This document shows positions 5,700 through 8,311 of a stretch of 8,311 bases of DNA, piece after piece. Source of the DNA: Candidatus Uhrbacteria bacterium (GTDB lineage Bacteria > Patescibacteriota > Patescibacteriia > UBA9934 > GWF2-40-263). The stretch spans positions 1 to 8,311 of the forward strand of contig JACQSJ010000033.1 of assembly GCA_016205995.1 (NCBI GenBank). Reading direction: 5' to 3'. Position 1 is the first letter of the stretch; every line of letters begins with the position of its first letter. Both the position numbers and the translations under genes were made by a program. The notes under the pieces were generated by a model. It was not told the origin of the DNA. It did not search any database and saw only the letters and a list, made by a program, of their open reading frames with translations.

Positions 5700-7046
5700 A
5701 TGGTCGAGATGTCTTCAAACCTACCTCCTCAGAGTCGTGAAGATCGGATTGAATCCGTCCTTCAACAGGATTCCACCTACGATGCCTATCGAGATCTTTT
5801 GTCGCAAGCCGGGATTGCGGATGCAAGCGAATCCCTCCTCTCACTGTGTGTCAGAAGTTTAGTTGATGGAAACAGCACCCCTGAAGATTTTTTCGAGACA
5901 CTTGCTGAAGAGTTTCATGTTTCCCAACGCGGAGCCCTGCTGATTGCCAAGGGAGTGGGAGAGCGCGTGCTTGCGCCGTTTGAGAAGGATTTGCCGTTTG
6001 CGCTGAGGGACTTGATGCGAGATCCCTCCATTCTCCCCCCGCTCGCGAGCGGGGGGATCGGTCGGGATGACACAGATACGCCGGAGGCTCACAAGCTCGA
6101 GGAGGAACTCGAGGACATCAAACAGCAGAAAGCCGCGATTCTTGAAACCAAGGGACCGCTGGATATCCCTGGCATTGTTAAAGAGATTTGTGAGAACTCG
6201 GTGTTCAAGTTTGAGGATGCCCAACTGCAGGAGCGGTGTGCGAAATTGATCGAGTCGCGCGTACGTGATGTGCGTACGCCCGAACAGACGCGAGCCCAGC
6301 TGGAGAAAGCCGTGGAGAACGGCGGACTGGGAGTCACGGGTCGCCGGCTCTCGGATATGCTCGCGATGATCGAAGGCCGCGTGGCTGCCTTCCAGGGGAA
6401 CCTCAGCCAGGAAGAGCGGCGTAAGCGAATCGAGAAACGCGCGGGAGTCCCTGACAAGGAGACTCTCGCCAAAAAAGAGGAGTCGCTCCTCACCAAACGG
6501 TACGCCGAGCTTACGGGAAAAGTTCCCAATGAACATGTGGCGCCCGCCGCCCCCAACGTCTCTCGCACGAGCGTTGCTATCTCGGCCCAGCATGAGCAGC
6601 TCTCTCGGGAAGGAAAAATCGACAGTGCCAAAGTGAAGGCGGCGGTTGTAGGAGCCCAGCAGGTAGTCGCTCCACGGCCTCGAATGACGCCGCGTATGCA
6701 GGAGGTAACATTTGAGAAGCGCCTCTCAGGCCCCATTGATGAACTGCGCTCATTAAGCCTTACGGATTTTCGGCGTTTGTCGAAGGATCCAATCCAGGCC
6801 TCAACAAAAGTGAAAGACAAAGTGGATCTGCTGGAGGAACAGGGATATGAGAAAAAAGTGGAGGCCATCCAGGCGTGGCGCGGCTCTCCTTTGAACCAGA
6901 TGTACGTCGAGATTACCCGCGAGGCGGTTTTGACGGGAGTGCCCGTTGTCGAGATTCTGGGAAAGAAACGGACCGCAGGGGAGGAGACGCTTACAGACGA
7001 GGAGCTCAAGGCGGTGATGAAGTTAAACGCCGATCTCCGATTCTGA
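5700..7046 (+). CDS. Unrecognised soluble charged protein in the T4SS-like operon
   Basis: I do not recognise this 448-residue family. It has no signal peptide or membrane segment. Residues 1-105 look like a compact alpha-helical domain (repeated LxxLL-like helices, FFETLAEEFHVSQRGALLIAKGV truncated here to its core FHVSQRGALL). Residues 111-125 are a Pro/Gly-rich hinge encoded partly by a 24-bp palindrome. From about 132 on the protein is charged and helical (EAHKLEEELEDIKQQKAAIL), probably in part coiled coil, with a Pro/Ala-rich break near 278-290 and a helical C-terminus. AGAGGA at 5683-5688 lies 11 nt before ATG 5700; another ATG at 5709 is possible but lacks a good site. Its position 3 bp after the VirB6-like gene suggests a cytoplasmic partner of that protein's tail. 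Function is not known. Confidence 0.87.
   Translation: MVEMSSNLPPQSREDRIESVLQQDSTYDAYRDLLSQAGIADASESLLSLCVRSLVDGNSTPEDFFETLAEEFHVSQRGALLIAKGVGERVLAPFEKDLPFALRDLMRDPSILPPLASGGIGRDDTDTPEAHKLEEELEDIKQQKAAILETKGPLDIPGIVKEICENSVFKFEDAQLQERCAKLIESRVRDVRTPEQTRAQLEKAVENGGLGVTGRRLSDMLAMIEGRVAAFQGNLSQEERRKRIEKRAGVPDKETLAKKEESLLTKRYAELTGKVPNEHVAPAAPNVSRTSVAISAQHEQLSREGKIDSAKVKAAVVGAQQVVAPRPRMTPRMQEVTFEKRLSGPIDELRSLSLTDFRRLSKDPIQASTKVKDKVDLLEEQGYEKKVEAIQAWRGSPLNQMYVEITREAVLTGVPVVEILGKKRTAGEETLTDEELKAVMKLNADLRF
6034..6057. repeat. 24-bp perfect palindrome inside the 448-residue gene
   Basis: T-C6-GCTCG is followed directly by its exact reverse complement CGAGC-G6-A, with no spacer. It encodes the Pro/Gly hinge around residues 112-120 (LPPLASGGI). 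As RNA it would fold into a very GC-rich hairpin within the coding sequence. It may be a regulator or recombinase site, a translational pause element or an inserted palindrome kept in frame. Confidence 0.85.
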
Positions 7047-7056
7047 TACACTACAC

Positions 7057-7139
7057 AGACCAGGGGCTACTTGCTGCAGAAAATTTCTTGCTGGCAAAGC
7101 CGGGCCAAGAAATTTTCTGCAGCAAGTAGCACCTGGTCT
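7057..7139. repeat. 83-nt near-perfect hairpin between operon genes (MITE-like or RNA element)
   Basis: Two 34-nt arms (7057-7090 and 7106-7139) are complementary except at one position (a G opposite an A near the base). The 15-nt loop has its own small stem, CTGGC-AAA-GCCGG. It occupies most of the 101-bp gap between the 448-residue gene and prgI. No T-run follows, so it is not a standard terminator. In the transcript it could protect or process the mRNA, or reduce read-through, and so set the ratio of VirB6-side to PrgI/VirB4-side products. As DNA it could be a short inverted-repeat element; I see no clear target-site duplication. Confidence 0.9.
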
Positions 7140-7147
7140 CAGGGATT

Positions 7148-7579
7148 ATGCCAGACCAATTTGTCGTGCCACAATTTATTGATGCGGAAGACAGAATTTT
7201 CGGGCCGATCACCGCGAGGCAATTTATCATTCTCATGGTGGTTTTCTTGGTCGACTTCATTCTGTTCCGTCTCCTGTCCTTTGTGACGTTCCTCCTCATT
7301 GGTATTCCCTTCCTAGCTCTGGGGGGGGTCGTCGCGTTTGTGCGGATTAACGGAGCCCCATTCCACTATTTTTTTCTGAATCTCATTCAGACGTTCAAGA
7401 AACCTCGCCTGCGTGTTTGGAGCCGTGAGTACTCTGATGCTGAACTCAAGGAGCTCATGAAGATTCTTCCCCTTGCCCCATCGACTCAGTTCATCCGCAA
7501 GGAATTTGCCGGAACGTCTCGCTTACAGGAACTGACGCTCGTGGTGAACACGGGGGGCGTGTACACACCTGAGGAATAG
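7148..7579 (+). CDS. prgI: PrgI family protein of the T4SS-like system
   Basis: The 143-residue product matches the PrgI family, small inner-membrane proteins encoded beside VirB4-type ATPases in Gram-positive conjugation systems and CPR T4SS-like loci. It begins MPDQFVVPQFIDAEDRIFGP, the usual entry (FxVPQFIDxEDKIxGPLT), then has two adjacent membrane segments at about 24-45 and 47-66, and a charged cytoplasmic C-terminal half containing FKKPRLRVW. AGGG at 7141-7144 is close to ATG 7148, giving a short spacer. A G8 run at 7321-7328 encodes LGGV in the second membrane segment. The next gene starts 1 bp after the stop, indicating translational coupling. Its likely role is a membrane partner of VirB4 and the VirB6-like protein; the exact role is not established. 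Confidence 0.93.
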   Translation: MPDQFVVPQFIDAEDRIFGPITARQFIILMVVFLVDFILFRLLSFVTFLLIGIPFLALGGVVAFVRINGAPFHYFFLNLIQTFKKPRLRVWSREYSDAELKELMKILPLAPSTQFIRKEFAGTSRLQELTLVVNTGGVYTPEE

Positions 7580-7580
7580 T

Positions 7581-8282
7581 ATGCAATCCAAAAAACTCGC
7601 CAAACCCAAACCAGGACCATCGACCGAACGATTTTTGGATATCGCCGAGATTCGTGACGACATGGTGCTCCTGGCCGATGGAACGGTGCGCGCCGTGTTG
7701 CTTGTGTCGAGTATCAACTTTGCCCTCAAATCCAACGACGAACAGGAGGCCATCATTCAGGCATACATGACGTTTTTGAACTCGCTGGAGTATCCCGTCC
7801 AGATCGTGATCCAGTCTCGTCGCATGAACATTGACGCCTACATGAATCGCCTACGCGAGCAGGAGCGCACCATGCAAAATGACTTGCTGCATGCGCAAAT
7901 TGTCGAATATCGTAATTTTGTTCTGGAGCTTGTGGAGCTTGGGCAGATCATGCAGAAGATGTTTTATGTTGTCGTGCCGTATGACCCACTGACGAATAAG
8001 AAAAAGAACTTCTGGGCACGTTTTACTGAGGCCATTTCTCCCGCGGCAGCGGCCAAGCTCAACAAAAAGCAGTTGGCAGATCGCACGGAGCAGCTCTCTC
8101 GTCGACTTGAGATCACCCAAGAACAACTTAACAGCATGGGCCTTGCCTCCGCGCGGCTGGATACGCAGGGACTTATTGAGCTCTACTACAATGTCTATAA
8201 CCCCAACTTGTTTGACGCCGAGAAACTCACGGACATCAACCAGGTTCAGTTCGAAGAATCATCACACGTCTCTGAAACATAG
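7581..8282 (+). CDS. VirB4/TraC N-terminal-domain-like protein
   Basis: This 233-residue protein resembles the N-terminal domain of VirB4/TraC-type conjugation ATPases, encoded here as a separate gene. It opens with STERFLDIAEIRDDMVLLAD-type sequence, then beta-rich GTVRAVLLVSSINFALKSND, EYPVQIVIQSRRMN, a long helix with EYRNFVLELVELGQIMQKMF, and YVVVPYDP. No Walker A or B motif is present, so it is not itself an ATPase. It ends with FEESSHVSET and stops 2 bp before the next ATG. In family members I know from CPR loci this reading frame precedes the VirB4 ATPase and follows prgI, exactly as here. GAGGAA at 7571-7576 precedes ATG 7581. It probably helps anchor the ATPase to the PrgI/VirB6 membrane complex. 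Confidence 0.88.
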   Translation: MQSKKLAKPKPGPSTERFLDIAEIRDDMVLLADGTVRAVLLVSSINFALKSNDEQEAIIQAYMTFLNSLEYPVQIVIQSRRMNIDAYMNRLREQERTMQNDLLHAQIVEYRNFVLELVELGQIMQKMFYVVVPYDPLTNKKKNFWARFTEAISPAAAAKLNKKQLADRTEQLSRRLEITQEQLNSMGLASARLDTQGLIELYYNVYNPNLFDAEKLTDINQVQFEESSHVSET

Positions 8283-8284
8283 GT

Positions 8285-8311
8285 ATGGCGATTGAGATTG
8301 GAAAAATTAAA
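8285..8311 (+). CDS. Start of next operon gene, expected VirB4-type ATPase (partial)
   Basis: Only nine codons are in the window (MAIEIGKIK), beginning 2 bp after the preceding stop. Nothing in these residues identifies the product. The order PrgI, TraC-N-like, then this gene makes a VirB4-type ATPase the natural expectation. Extending the sequence should show a Walker A motif within several hundred residues. Confidence 0.5.

Overview
The window most resembles a chromosomal segment from the Candidate Phyla Radiation (Patescibacteria), probably a Parcubacteria-type lineage. This rests on gene content: a PrgI-family protein followed at once by a VirB4/TraC N-terminal-like protein, a TrbL/VirB6-type polytopic protein with a very long soluble tail, and a winged-helix plus Cas2-like (PaaX-type) protein of the kind often auto-annotated as 'Cas2' in these genomes. 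TGA is used as a stop (2708-2710, 7044-7046), so the TGA=Gly code of some sister lineages is not in use. The assignment is by recognition of families, not by a database search.

Layout, all on the + strand. (1) 1-2083 is strongly GC-rich. It holds one gene for a secreted M23-type peptidase lipoprotein (189-1958) with two copies of a 'DGK-x-RWI' domain, an Asp-rich linker and a C-terminal beta-rich domain with a calcium-type DxDGDG loop. A structured intergenic stretch follows and ends in a strong intrinsic terminator (2035-2083). (2) 2084-2891 is visibly AT-richer. It holds one gene for a PaaX/Cas2-like protein (2183-2710) that is precisely bracketed by two near-identical copies of a palindromic sequence (2146-2178 and 2707-2739). 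(3) 2892-8311 has intermediate composition and is a tightly packed operon for a type IV secretion-like machine: VirB6/TrbL-like channel protein, an unrecognised 448-residue soluble protein, PrgI, a VirB4/TraC N-terminal-like protein, and the first nine codons of the next gene, expected from context to be the VirB4 ATPase.

The operon genes are 1-3 bp apart except for one 101-bp gap (7047-7147), almost completely filled by an 83-nt hairpin with 34-nt arms. That hairpin, the palindrome-bracketed Cas2-like gene and a 24-bp perfect palindrome inside the coding sequence at 6034-6057 are the structures that ordinary gene annotation does not explain.

Functionally, the T4SS-like genes would build an inner-membrane channel (VirB6, PrgI) powered by a VirB4-type ATPase, used in CPR bacteria plausibly for DNA uptake or transfer or protein export. 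The M23 lipoprotein would act on peptidoglycan outside the membrane. The terminator separates it transcriptionally from the secretion operon, so a joint role is only a guess. No tRNA, rRNA, CRISPR array or insertion sequence was recognised. No gene-free stretch exceeds 300 bp.
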